Shown here: positions 55,667-63,894 of the stretch, piece after piece
Layout of the letters: each line of letters opens with the position of its first letter
Numbering within the stretch: the first letter of the stretch is position 1
Origin: Clavibacter nebraskensis NCPPB 2581
GTDB lineage: Bacteria; Actinomycetota; Actinomycetes; Actinomycetales; Microbacteriaceae
Assembly: GCF_000355695.1 (NCBI RefSeq)
Contig: NC_020891.1
Coordinates: 2,356,001-2,420,000 of the forward strand
Direction: 5' to 3'
DNA length: 64,000 nucleotides
Notes under the pieces: generated by a model
Told to the model about the DNA's origin: nothing
Databases searched by the model: none
What the model saw: the letters and a program-made list of their open reading frames with translations, nothing else
Made by a program: the position numbers and the translations under genes

Positions 55667-56727
55667 CGACTCCGGGCTCCCCCGCCGACGCCCTCCGTCG
55701 ACGGCTGCGAGACGACCCGGACGCGGCCCGCAGCCTCGGCGCCCTCCGGCGCGCCGCCTACGGTCGCGAGGACGGCGACGCCCCGCACGTGGCGGTGCCC
55801 GACGGGATCCGACGGGACTCCGGGATCGAGGTCGACGCGCTCCCGGCACCGCTCGTCGCGCTACTGGTCGCAGAGCACCGCCTCGTCGGCGAGGGCCGGG
55901 AGCTGCTCTCCGCCGATGCGCGGGCGACCCCGCGCGCATCGGACGACGTCCCGACCGCGGCCGGGGACACCGTGCCTCCCGGAGCGCACCCGCTCGCCCC
56001 GCGCCGTCGCCGGATCCTCCGCCCCGGCCCGCTCGCCGCCGTGCTCGCGGGCGCGCTGCTCGTCGCCGGGCTCGGCACCGCATCCGCGTCCGGGCTCCTC
56101 ACCGACGACGACAGCCGGCGCTCCCAGGAGCCGACCTCGATGCCGGGCCCGCCGAGCACGCCGGATCCCCGCGTCGGCACGCCGGTGCCCGCGTTCACGG
56201 CGGAGCCGCCGGGCGCGATGCACGCGGACCTCACCGACGTCGAGACCGTCGCGGCGCTCCGGGAGGACGCGGACGGCGAGTGGCAGCGGGTCGTCCAGGA
56301 GCGGCCGGACGCGGTGCGCCCCGACGTGCCGGTGGAGCGGGTCCTCGCGGGCGAGGAGTGGGTGCGGCAGCAGGCGGTGTGCCTCGGCGAGTCCGGCGTG
56401 CGCGTGCAGGTGATCGGGACGGGCGACGACGTGCGGCTCGGCACCGAATCCGCGGATCCGGTCGTGCGCTACGTCTGCCAGGTCCGCTTCCCGGTCGCGC
56501 CGCAGGGCCCCCTCACGGATGCCGCGCTCGGCTGGCTGCACGACCACTACGTCGAGTTCCTCCTCCCCTGCTCCGCGTCGGCGGGCGAGCCGTACGAGGG
56601 CGAGTTCCCCGACCGCGATGCGTTCATCGCCGGCATCCGCGCAGGCGGTGCAGTGCTGCCGATGGCGCCCGAGACCGTCGCGTCGCGGGAGTCCCGCTGC
56701 CCCAGCGCCCCCGCCGGCCTTCGCTGA
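55663..56727 (+). CDS. Membrane-anchored protein, second of a tandem paralogous pair
   Basis: A 354-aa paralogue of the preceding protein with the same order of parts: DALRRRLRDDPDAARSLGAL, LPAPLVALLVAEHRLVGEG, a transmembrane helix at about 117-140 (LAAVLAGALLVAGLGTASASG), linker, and a four-cysteine external domain (AVCLGESGV, YVCQVRFP, LLPCSASAG, SRCPSAP). The match across the whole length points to gene duplication. GTG start coupled to the upstream stop (GTGA). The two products could form a heteromer. Function unknown. Confidence 0.75.
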   Translation: MTTPGSPADALRRRLRDDPDAARSLGALRRAAYGREDGDAPHVAVPDGIRRDSGIEVDALPAPLVALLVAEHRLVGEGRELLSADARATPRASDDVPTAAGDTVPPGAHPLAPRRRRILRPGPLAAVLAGALLVAGLGTASASGLLTDDDSRRSQEPTSMPGPPSTPDPRVGTPVPAFTAEPPGAMHADLTDVETVAALREDADGEWQRVVQERPDAVRPDVPVERVLAGEEWVRQQAVCLGESGVRVQVIGTGDDVRLGTESADPVVRYVCQVRFPVAPQGPLTDAALGWLHDHYVEFLLPCSASAGEPYEGEFPDRDAFIAGIRAGGAVLPMAPETVASRESRCPSAPAGLR

Positions 56728-56823
56728 CCCGCTGCCGCGCCTGCTGAGGACGCTTCTCAGCGCGGTTAGGGTGGAGGCCGTGCGCGCCCCTCTCGGACCC
56801 CGGCCCCCGGCCACCGGTCCGCG

Positions 56824-58050
56824 ATGACGGACCAGCCAAGCCCCTTCGGCCCGGACGACGACGGCGCATCGCCCTTCGACCGGCCCGCGCGACCGCCGCG
56901 TCCTCGCCGGGAGCGGACCCGCGTCCGGCGCGCGGAGCACGACGCGGCCGGATCCGCGCCCGCGACCGCCCCCGGCACGACGACCACGACCCTCGCCGCA
57001 TCGCCGCCGCCGGCCGCACCCGCCCACGACCACCCGCACGACCACGGCACCCCGCGCCCCTCCCCCGCCGGGATCCGCACCGGCCTCGCGACGGGCCTCG
57101 CCCTCGTCCTCCTGCTCCTCGCCCTCCGCGCCGTCTCCCCGGCGCTCGGCGACAGCGTCCTGCCCGACCGGCTCCAGGACCTCGTCACCCTGAGCGTCAG
57201 CGTGATCGTCGAGTCGCTGCCGTTCGTGATCCTCGGCATCGTCCTGTCGATCGTCGTCCAGGTGTGGGTGCCGCCCGGCGTCATCGAGCGACGCCTCCCG
57301 CGGAACCCGTTCGCGCGCCGCGCCTGCATCTCGTTCCTCGGCATGGCGCTGCCCGTGTGCGAGTGCGGCAACGTGCCGCTCGCGCGCGGCCTCGTGGTGC
57401 GCGGCTTCACGGTGCCGGAGTCGATCACGTTCCTCTTGGCGGCGCCGATCCTCAACCCGATCACCATCATCACGACGCACGCCGCGTTCGGGTGGGACGG
57501 CTGGATCCTCGTGGCCCGCCTCGTCGGCGGCTTCCTCATCGCGAACGTCGTCGGCTGGCTGTTCAGCCTCCACCCCGAGCCCGACCGCCTCCTCACCGAC
57601 GAGTTCCGCGCCGAGTGCGCCCTGCCCGACCCGCATGCCCACGGCGGCGCACGCGTCCGCAAGTCGGTCTCACTGTTCGGCCGCGAGGCGACCACGATCA
57701 TGCCGGCGCTCGTCATCGGATCCCTGCTGGCCGGCCTCATCCAGGTCGCCGTGCCCCGCGAGGTGCTCGTCACGCTCGGCGGCAGCCCGATCCTCTCGGT
57801 GCTCGCGCTCATGCTCCTGGCGTTCGTCGTCTCCGTCTGCTCCAACGTCGACGCGTTCTTCGTGCTCTCGTTCGGATCCGTGTTCCTGCCCGGCGGCATC
57901 GTCGCCTTCCTCGTGTTCGGGCCCGTCATCGACGTGAAGATGCTCGCGCTCATGCGCACCACGTACTCGACCCGCACGCTCGTGATGATCACCTCGGTCG
58001 TCGCGCTGATCAGCCTCGCGCTGGGATGGGGTGTCAATGCCATCGCCTGA
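56824..58050 (+). CDS. PF03773-type (YraQ-like) permease
   Basis: A 408-aa membrane protein. The first 85 residues are a disordered, Pro/Arg/Ala-rich cytosolic part with a histidine cluster (HDHPHDHG, about 73-80). About eight helices follow in two halves, with the signature ALPVCECGNVPLARGLVVRG, LAAPILNPITI and, in the second half, VVSVCSNVDAFFVLSF. The family is thought to move ions or small solutes, and cysteines in the motif suggest metal or metalloid links. The next gene overlaps its end by 14-20 nt and encodes its usual partner. Confidence 0.85.
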   Translation: MTDQPSPFGPDDDGASPFDRPARPPRPRRERTRVRRAEHDAAGSAPATAPGTTTTTLAASPPPAAPAHDHPHDHGTPRPSPAGIRTGLATGLALVLLLLALRAVSPALGDSVLPDRLQDLVTLSVSVIVESLPFVILGIVLSIVVQVWVPPGVIERRLPRNPFARRACISFLGMALPVCECGNVPLARGLVVRGFTVPESITFLLAAPILNPITIITTHAAFGWDGWILVARLVGGFLIANVVGWLFSLHPEPDRLLTDEFRAECALPDPHAHGGARVRKSVSLFGREATTIMPALVIGSLLAGLIQVAVPREVLVTLGGSPILSVLALMLLAFVVSVCSNVDAFFVLSFGSVFLPGGIVAFLVFGPVIDVKMLALMRTTYSTRTLVMITSVVALISLALGWGVNAIA

Positions 58051-58891
58051 CGACCGGATGCCGTCCCGCAGCCGCCGCGCCCGCCGCCGCCGCGCCGCGG
58101 GCGGCCGCGCCTCCTCAACGGTGGGCCTCGTGCTCCTCGCGGCCTGCATCGTCTCGACGCTGTGGCTCACGATCACGGGCCGGCTCGGCCTCTACATCCA
58201 CCCGCGCTACTTCGTCTTCACCGGGATCATGGCGGTCATCGGCCTCGTCGCCACGGTCGCCGGCTTCGCGCTCCGCCCCGCCGAGGCCGCGGAGGAGCAC
58301 GACCACGACCACGGATCCGCCGCCCTCGACGACACCGCCGCCGTGCCCGCCCGCGCCTCCGCCCGCGCCCGCGTCTCCCGCGTGGCCGTCGCCGCCGTCG
58401 TCACGATCACGGTCGTCGCCGTCCTCGTGCTCCCGCCGCGCACGCTCACCCAGAGCACCGTCACGCAGCGCGCCCTCAACTCGAGCACGGTCGCCTCCGA
58501 CGCCGCGCCCGACCAGGAGCTCCTCGGCACCAGCGACTTCTCGACGCTGGGCGTGAAGGACTGGTCGCAGCTGCTCGCCCAGACCACCGATCCGACCTTC
58601 TTCACCTCCAAGTCCGTCGATATCACGGGCTTCGTGAGCGCCGACCCCGACGATCCCGACGACGTCTTCTACGTGACCCGCTTCGTCGTCACCTGCTGCG
58701 CGGTCGACGCCCAGCCCGTCGGCGTCCCCGTCTACCAGCCCGGCTGGAGGTCGACGCTCCAGACCGACGAGTGGGTGCGCGTCACCGGCCCCTTCGCGTC
58801 GAACCCGAGCGCGAAGAGCCGTCAGCCGCTCGCGGTCATGCCGCAGGGCGTCGAGCAGGTCGACCAGCCCGCCGACCCGTACGTCTACTGA
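58037..58891 (+). CDS. TIGR03943 family membrane protein
   Basis: A 284-aa protein commonly paired with the permease upstream. Two N-terminal helices (about 28-45 and 55-75) are followed by a histidine-rich loop (EEHDHDHGS), a third helix (about 113-135), and an external domain with DITGFVSADPDDPDDVFYVTRFVVTCCAVDAQP (core VVTCCAVDAQP) and GVPVYQPGW. The CC pair is conserved in the family and may bind metal. ATG at 58037 chosen; GTG at 58031 is equally possible. Overlap with the permease gene implies coupled translation. Confidence 0.85.
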   Translation: MPSPDDRMPSRSRRARRRRAAGGRASSTVGLVLLAACIVSTLWLTITGRLGLYIHPRYFVFTGIMAVIGLVATVAGFALRPAEAAEEHDHDHGSAALDDTAAVPARASARARVSRVAVAAVVTITVVAVLVLPPRTLTQSTVTQRALNSSTVASDAAPDQELLGTSDFSTLGVKDWSQLLAQTTDPTFFTSKSVDITGFVSADPDDPDDVFYVTRFVVTCCAVDAQPVGVPVYQPGWRSTLQTDEWVRVTGPFASNPSAKSRQPLAVMPQGVEQVDQPADPYVY

Positions 58892-58898
58892 GCCGCCC

Positions 58899-60290
58899 GT
58901 GACCGACGCCCCCGCCTCCCCGCGCGCCTTCCGCCGAGCGTTCACCGCGGTGATCCTCGTGCTCGTGCTCGCGTGCGGCGGCCTGCTCGCGGTCGCCGGC
59001 AGCCAGGGGCCGCGGCTGGTGCGCACCGACGTGGATCCGCTCGCCGTCGTGCAGCAGTCCCGGCAACGACTCGTGCTCGCCGCGAACCGGCCGATCCAGC
59101 CGGTCGACGCGTCGCGCATCCGGATGGAGCCGGGAGCCGACTTCACCGTCGACACGCAGGCCGACCGCATCATCATCGACTTCGCCCGGCCGCTGGCCTA
59201 CGACGCCGACTACACGGTGTCCGTCGACGGCGTCCAGGGCGTCGGCGGCGGCCCCGCGTCGGACCTCCGCACGGCGTTCCGCACGGGCGACCCGGGCATG
59301 TACGTGCTCGTCCGCGGCGGCGAGCAGCAGGCCGACCGCATCGTGCGGCAGAGCGTCGCCGGCAGCGGCGAGGGCGCGAGCGACGTGGTCTTCCAGGCGA
59401 CGAAGATCCAGGAGTACGCGGTCGTCGGGAACTCGCTCGTGGTCGCGACCCTCCAGGACGACGGCACGAACGGCCTCGTGATCGCGGCCCTCGACGGATC
59501 CGGCCAGGTCGACCTGCCGCTCCCCGGTCGCGGCACGCTCCAGGACCTCCACGCGGAGGACACCGGCACCACGATCGGCTTCCGCTTCACGAGCGCGGAC
59601 GGCGGGCCGTACGCCGACACCCTCATGGTCGACGACGTCGGGGCCGGCGCCGCGCCGACGCCGGTGCTGGGGCTCGACGGGCAGCCGATCAGCGCGCAGG
59701 CCTGGGGCTTCGTGCCCGGCCGCCCGCAGCTCGTCGCGCGCGGGCAGGACGGCGACCTCTACCTCGTGACGGTCGACGGATCCTCGCCCATCGTCCCGCT
59801 CGGCCGCCACGGCACGCTCGGGCCGTTCTCCGCGGACGGCACCCGGCTCGCCGTGACGGATCCCGGCTCGACGACGGAGATCGACCTGCGCACGGCCCAG
59901 CAGACGACGCTGCCCACCGAGACCGGCGGCGCCGACCTCCAGTACGACGGCGCGATCTCGTTCGTGCCCGGCGACGACGGCGCGGTGCTCCGCGTGCGCA
60001 CGGCGTTGGATCCCGCCACGGGCACCGCCACGCAGCGCCTCGTCGTGGTGCGCGACGGGACGGCGAGCGACGTCTACGTGCCCGCGAACCCGGCGACCCG
60101 CATCACTGGCCTGGCCGTCACCCCGAACGGCCGGTTCGCCCTGCTCGAGACGGTGCCGGATCCCGCCCGCGGCGCCAGCGACCGGTACCCCCGCGAGCCC
60201 CGCGACACGACCGTGATCACCCTCCTCGTCGAGCTCGCCACGGGCACGGTGACCCGCAGCGTCGCCGGCTTCGAGGTCACGATCGGCTAG
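58899..60290 (+). CDS. Secreted or membrane-anchored beta-propeller-like protein
   Basis: A 463-aa protein of no recognised family. A single N-terminal helix (about 15-35, VILVLVLACGGLLAVAG) serves as anchor or signal. An Ig-like segment follows (about 60-130: PIQPVDASRIRMEPG, YDADYTVSVDG), then about 300 residues of repeating beta strands with GTLxxx and DGxxL turns, consistent with a propeller. It starts by GTG 7 nt after the TIGR03943 gene, so it is the third gene of this operon. It may act as an external partner of the transport pair, by position only. Confidence 0.75.
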   Translation: MTDAPASPRAFRRAFTAVILVLVLACGGLLAVAGSQGPRLVRTDVDPLAVVQQSRQRLVLAANRPIQPVDASRIRMEPGADFTVDTQADRIIIDFARPLAYDADYTVSVDGVQGVGGGPASDLRTAFRTGDPGMYVLVRGGEQQADRIVRQSVAGSGEGASDVVFQATKIQEYAVVGNSLVVATLQDDGTNGLVIAALDGSGQVDLPLPGRGTLQDLHAEDTGTTIGFRFTSADGGPYADTLMVDDVGAGAAPTPVLGLDGQPISAQAWGFVPGRPQLVARGQDGDLYLVTVDGSSPIVPLGRHGTLGPFSADGTRLAVTDPGSTTEIDLRTAQQTTLPTETGGADLQYDGAISFVPGDDGAVLRVRTALDPATGTATQRLVVVRDGTASDVYVPANPATRITGLAVTPNGRFALLETVPDPARGASDRYPREPRDTTVITLLVELATGTVTRSVAGFEVTIG

Positions 60291-60388
60291 CGCCGACGCG
60301 CGCAGGACGGATGAACCTGTACAGGGCGACGCACGGCCGCCTCGGCGCATCCCTCCCCTTCACATCGCGGCGCGAATTCCAGCGTGCG

Positions 60389-61603
60389 TCACTGCTTGCG
60401 CCAGGTCCCGCATGAGGTGGAGGTGAAGGAGTAGTCACCCGATCGGATGACCACCTCAGCACGGAGGCCGCTGCTGATGAAGTTGTTGTCGATGATCTCC
60501 CCCGCAGCGTCCGTCCGCTCCCAGTAGCAGCCGTCGAGTTCCCCCTCGGTGACGTAGGTGCCCGGCTGGACGTCCTGGCCGATGCGCTTGACTCCTGCGC
60601 CGAACGCCCTCCCCTCAGCGAGAGCGGCTTCCTCAGCAAGGGAGCTGTCGACTCGCGCTCGGACGTCTGCCGCGTTGGGGTGGTCCGGGCAGATGGTGAG
60701 GGCTCCCATGAGCTCCTTGGCCTGGCTCGCGCTGTAAGTCGCCATGTTCGCGTAGCTCCCGAAACCGAGCGAGGCGCAAATGCTCTGCAGCGTGCCGTTG
60801 CCGTCGAGACTGGTGATGGCTCCTGACGAGAGGACGGCCCTCTGCGCCTCGGTGTAGAAGGTGCCGCTCTTCGTCCCGGCCTCGCAGCGGCTCAAGGGCA
60901 GCGTGGACGCCCACACCGTCCTGAAGTCGGCGAACTCATGTGACTTGTACGCCGCGTCCGTGCAGGACATCGACCATGTGTACGGCTTCCCCACGTTCGT
61001 CATGCCGTTCTTCACGCGCATCACGGCCGAGTTGATGGCGTCGGTGTTGGTGACAGAGACGTCCTCGAGCTCCTTGACGGCCTTCGCCAGATCGGCGGTC
61101 GTGTCTTCCGGGGCATAGCTGAGATCCGTGAGGAGGAACTCACGGGCCGTAGTCAACGTCTCGTCGCGAGAGACGAGCGCGTCGGACCGTGCGTCATTCG
61201 CCAGACGGGCAGCGCGCGCCTGTTCCTCCCGAGCTATCGCCTGCTCCCTCTGCTGAGTCTCGATTCCTCCGACGACCAGGGGGATGCCCACCGCGACGGA
61301 GATCAGCAGGAAGGCGATGCCGCCGCTGATCCACTTCCCCCGGACGGAGCGGACGAACGCCAAGGCAGAGGGCAAGAAAACCCGAGCTCCAGTGGACGGG
61401 CGCGCCGGTGCGGGGTCGTGCACGGCCTCGCGCTGCCCCTCGGGCGGCAGGAGGGCGTCCGCGTCATGTGCGATGGGGACAGCGCTCGACGTCGTCCCTC
61501 GCTGCACACTGCGACGTTCGCCCGTCCACTTCGAGCCATCCCAGTAGGCCTCGAGGTCGGGATCGCTTTGATCGGGGAACCATGCAGGCGCAGTCGCGGT
61601 CAC
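60389..61603 (-). CDS. DUF2510 domain membrane protein with a cysteine-rich external domain
   Basis: A 404-aa protein. The N-terminal DUF2510 segment (APAWFPDQSDPDLEAYWDGSKWTGERR; core YWDGSKWTGERR) is followed by a cytosolic linker and a transmembrane helix (about 113-135). A coiled-coil stretch comes next (QREQAIAREEQARAARLAND), then an external domain ending in the actinobacterial IGQDVQPGTYVTEGELDGCYWERTD and SFTSTSCGTWRKQ motifs (core GCYWERTD). I chose the GTG at 61603; a frame from an ATG at 61675 is less likely. Base composition is lower in GC than its neighbours (37 of 60 in 61081-61140), hinting at different ancestry. Function unknown. Confidence 0.75.
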   Translation of the reverse strand: MTATAPAWFPDQSDPDLEAYWDGSKWTGERRSVQRGTTSSAVPIAHDADALLPPEGQREAVHDPAPARPSTGARVFLPSALAFVRSVRGKWISGGIAFLLISVAVGIPLVVGGIETQQREQAIAREEQARAARLANDARSDALVSRDETLTTAREFLLTDLSYAPEDTTADLAKAVKELEDVSVTNTDAINSAVMRVKNGMTNVGKPYTWSMSCTDAAYKSHEFADFRTVWASTLPLSRCEAGTKSGTFYTEAQRAVLSSGAITSLDGNGTLQSICASLGFGSYANMATYSASQAKELMGALTICPDHPNAADVRARVDSSLAEEAALAEGRAFGAGVKRIGQDVQPGTYVTEGELDGCYWERTDAAGEIIDNNFISSGLRAEVVIRSGDYSFTSTSCGTWRKQ

Positions 61604-61709
61604 CTTGTCAGCCTGGCCGCCGTGTAAGCCTGCGCACAGACCCCGTCTGGGGGCACTTGGGACTCCGGGCGTCACGGAGGACGCCGCCGCAACCAGCCCC
61701 CGGACGCGC

Positions 61710-61748
61710 CGACGGCCCCGACTCCCGGAGAGGGAGACGAGGCCGTCG
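61710..61748 (-). terminator. Hairpin after the lipoprotein gene
   Basis: An 8-bp stem (61710-61717 with 61741-61748) encloses a second short stem (CTCCC/GGGAG). It lies within the 200-bp gap between the lipoprotein stop and the DUF2510 gene start. A second small hairpin (61781-61787 with 61791-61797) lies closer to the stop. Confidence 0.5.
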
Positions 61749-61804
61749 ATGCGTTCCGCTGTGATCGCGAGGTGGTGCGTCCCGGACGTGGTCCGGGGTG
61801 GGTG

Positions 61805-62497
61805 CTACTTGGTGTTGACGGTGATCTTGGCGATGCCGACGACGAGCTGGTCCGTGACCGCGGTCGTGCCGAAGGTGCTGTTCAGGAGCGCGGCGGCGTC
61901 GGGGCTGACCTTGACGGTGGTGCCCTCGAGGACGGCGTTGTCGCCCTCCATCTGGAGCGGCTTCAGGGTCGTGCCGTCGAGGTTGAAGATGTAGACGTCC
62001 TTCATGACCTCGCCGTCGCCGACCTGGACCGATCCGGTGAGGCGGCTGGTGCCGGGGTCGATGACGAAGTCGGTGAGCTTCACGACCGTGGAGCCGGCGG
62101 TGAGGCTGATGCCGGAGCCGGAGTGGTCGATCTCGCCCTGGACGTAGGGGCGGTAGGACTGCTCGGGGTCGAAGTACTTCACGTTGCCGCCGGTGATGGG
62201 GAACGCGAGGGTGCCGGTGGAGCCGTCGAGGGTGGCGGTGCCGATGACGCCGGGGGTCAGGCCCAGGGTCGTGAGGGCGCCGGTGAAGCCGGAGTCGAGG
62301 GTGACCTTGGTGTCGACGCCGGTGAGGGTCGGGATGGTCGCCAGCGGCGTGGGGTTGGCCTCGGTGGTGGCGGTCGCGGCGGGCTTGGAGGAGCTCGAGG
62401 ACGACGGCGTCTCGGCGGGGGTCGAGCAGGCCGCGAGGCCGACGACGAGGAAGCCCGCGGTGGCGAGGCCGAAGACGGACTTGGTGAGGTTGCGCAT
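61805..62497 (-). CDS. Putative surface lipoprotein
   Basis: A 230-aa protein with a typical lipoprotein signal: short basic start, hydrophobic core and lipobox VGLAAC (C24). A Ser/Thr/Pro linker (TPSSSSSSKPAATAT-like, about 28-50) leads to a beta-rich domain with DSGFTGALTTLGLTPGVIGTATL and FPITGGNVKYFDP (core ITGGNVKYFDPE), repeats of a kind seen in secreted actinobacterial beta-sandwich proteins such as the HtaA group, though that match is by eye. AAGGAA lies ahead of the ATG. Divergent from the PadR gene, 264 bp away, which may regulate it. Confidence 0.75.
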   Translation of the reverse strand: MRNLTKSVFGLATAGFLVVGLAACSTPAETPSSSSSSKPAATATTEANPTPLATIPTLTGVDTKVTLDSGFTGALTTLGLTPGVIGTATLDGSTGTLAFPITGGNVKYFDPEQSYRPYVQGEIDHSGSGISLTAGSTVVKLTDFVIDPGTSRLTGSVQVGDGEVMKDVYIFNLDGTTLKPLQMEGDNAVLEGTTVKVSPDAAALLNSTFGTTAVTDQLVVGIAKITVNTK

Positions 62498-62673
62498 GGG
62501 TTTTCCTTCGCTGCGTGGACTGGGGATCCGCCCGTTCTCCCGGGCGACACAGGGACTTCGGCGCGGTCGCCGAACGGGTTGGGGCGGGTTCTCCTTTCCC
62601 AGGTGAACGCCAGGTTCGGGCGCCGATCCCCGGGTTGACGGGGATCGGCAGTTCGGACGATCGCACCCGCCTA

Positions 62674-62718
62674 TTGACACCCGACTGTCGCCGATATATC
62701 GTCGCTACATCGCGACAG
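62674..62718 (+). promoter_or_regulatory. padR-type gene promoter and palindromic operator
   Basis: TTGACA (62674-62679), a 17-bp spacer and TATCGT (62697-62702) form a good promoter, the clearest in the window. The palindrome CGATATATCG (62692-62701) covers the -10 region, and a wider inverted repeat CTGTCGC...GCGACAG (62685-62691 with 62712-62718) brackets it. This fits autorepression by the PadR protein. This AT-rich patch stands out from the surrounding DNA. Confidence 0.7.
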
Positions 62719-62761
62719 CACGCCGCGATCCCCGACATCACCTGACCGGAAGGAGCGCTCC

Positions 62762-63442
62762 ATGCGCACCCACGACCACGACGACCACCTCTCGTCCTCC
62801 TCCACGGAGGTCCCCGCCGACCGCCACGAGCCCCGCATGCAGCACCACCGCGGCGGGCGCCCGCGCATCATGCCGGGCCACCCCCTCGCCCGCGGCTTCC
62901 GCCCCGGCGACGGCCCGGGCTTCCCCGGGTTCCCGGGCTTCCCCGGCATGGGCGGCTTCGGCGGACCCGGCTTCGGCCCGGGTCGCGGACGCGGCGGACG
63001 GGGTCGCGCCCGCCGCGGCGACGTCCGCCTCGCCATCCTCTCCCTGCTCGCCGACGCGCCCTCGAACGGCTACGGCCTCATCACCGGCATCGCGACGAAG
63101 ACCGAGGGCGCCTGGCGGCCGAGCCCCGGATCCGTCTACCCGACGCTCCAGCAGCTCGTCGACGAGGACCTCATCGTCGCCGACGAGACGGGCGCGAAGA
63201 GCGTCTACTCCCTCACCGACCAGGGCCGCGCCCACGTCGAGGAGCACCAGGCGGAGATCGACGCCGCCTGGGCCGCCACCACCGACAAGTCCGAGGGCGA
63301 GGACGCGTTCCAGACGAGCCTCATGAAGCTCATGGGCGTGGTGAAGCCCCTCATGCACGACGCGACCGACGCCCAGCGCCAGGCCGCGGCGGCGAAGCTC
63401 GACGAGACGCGACGCGCGCTCTACGCGATCCTCGCCGACTGA
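62762..63442 (+). CDS. PadR-family transcriptional regulator with Gly-rich N-terminal extension
   Basis: A 226-aa regulator. The winged helix-turn-helix is clear (about 85-165): RRGDVRLAILSLLADAPSNGYGLI, PSPGSVYPTLQQLVDEDLI and KSVYSLTDQGRAHVEEH. The C-terminal 60 residues are helical, for dimerisation. Before it is an unusual 85-residue extension: His/Asp-rich at the start (THDHDDH), then Gly/Phe/Pro repeats (GFPGFPGFPGMGGFGG) and an RG-rich part (GRGRGGRGRARRG). AAGGAG precedes the ATG. A palindrome overlaps its promoter, suggesting autoregulation. Confidence 0.9.
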   Translation: MRTHDHDDHLSSSSTEVPADRHEPRMQHHRGGRPRIMPGHPLARGFRPGDGPGFPGFPGFPGMGGFGGPGFGPGRGRGGRGRARRGDVRLAILSLLADAPSNGYGLITGIATKTEGAWRPSPGSVYPTLQQLVDEDLIVADETGAKSVYSLTDQGRAHVEEHQAEIDAAWAATTDKSEGEDAFQTSLMKLMGVVKPLMHDATDAQRQAAAAKLDETRRALYAILAD

Positions 63443-63470
63443 TCCGCGCGGCCTCGAGCCCCGCACGCAC

Positions 63471-63503
63471 GACGACGGCCCCCGCCGATGCGGGGCCGTC
63501 GTC
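63471..63503. terminator. Bidirectional terminator hairpin
   Basis: A 12-bp perfect stem (63471-63482 with 63492-63503) with a 9-nt loop lies between the convergent PadR gene and acidic-protein gene. Confidence 0.75.
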
Positions 63504-63520
63504 ATGCGCGGGCGGATGGA

Positions 63521-63778
63521 TCAGCGGATCGCCGCTCCCGTGTCGAGGTCGTCGCCGGCCTCGAGGTCGGGGCCGTCCGACTCGGTGATGTCGATGCCGA
63601 GGCCGCCGTCGGCGTCCTCGTCGTCGGCGACCGGGTCGTCGTCGAGCGGCACGACGCGCTCGGCGTCGATGGCCTCCGACGCGTCGCGGGCGTCGGCCCC
63701 GACGAGCTCCTCCTCGTCGACGTCGGTGTCGTCCAGGTCGCGGTCGGCGGGGTCGCGGGGGTTCTCGATGTCGCTCAC
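63521..63778 (-). CDS. Small acidic hypothetical protein
   Basis: An 85-aa, highly acidic protein (Asp/Glu about a third of residues) without hydrophobic segments, probably disordered. I chose the GTG at 63778, giving VSDIENPRDPADRDL, because AAGGAG lies at the right distance upstream; the frame continues 15 codons further to an ATG. No family recognised, though short acidic proteins like this are common in Microbacteriaceae. Confidence 0.65.
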   Translation of the reverse strand: MSDIENPRDPADRDLDDTDVDEEELVGADARDASEAIDAERVVPLDDDPVADDEDADGGLGIDITESDGPDLEAGDDLDTGAAIR

Positions 63779-63894
63779 GGTGCTCTCCTTCGCTCGTCGA
63801 TGCGGCGCGGACGCGCCGTGCATCGACGGTACGCGCTCGGGCTCCGCGCGTGCTGGCCGGCTGCCCGCGGACGGCGGCGGGACTCCTGCCCGGC

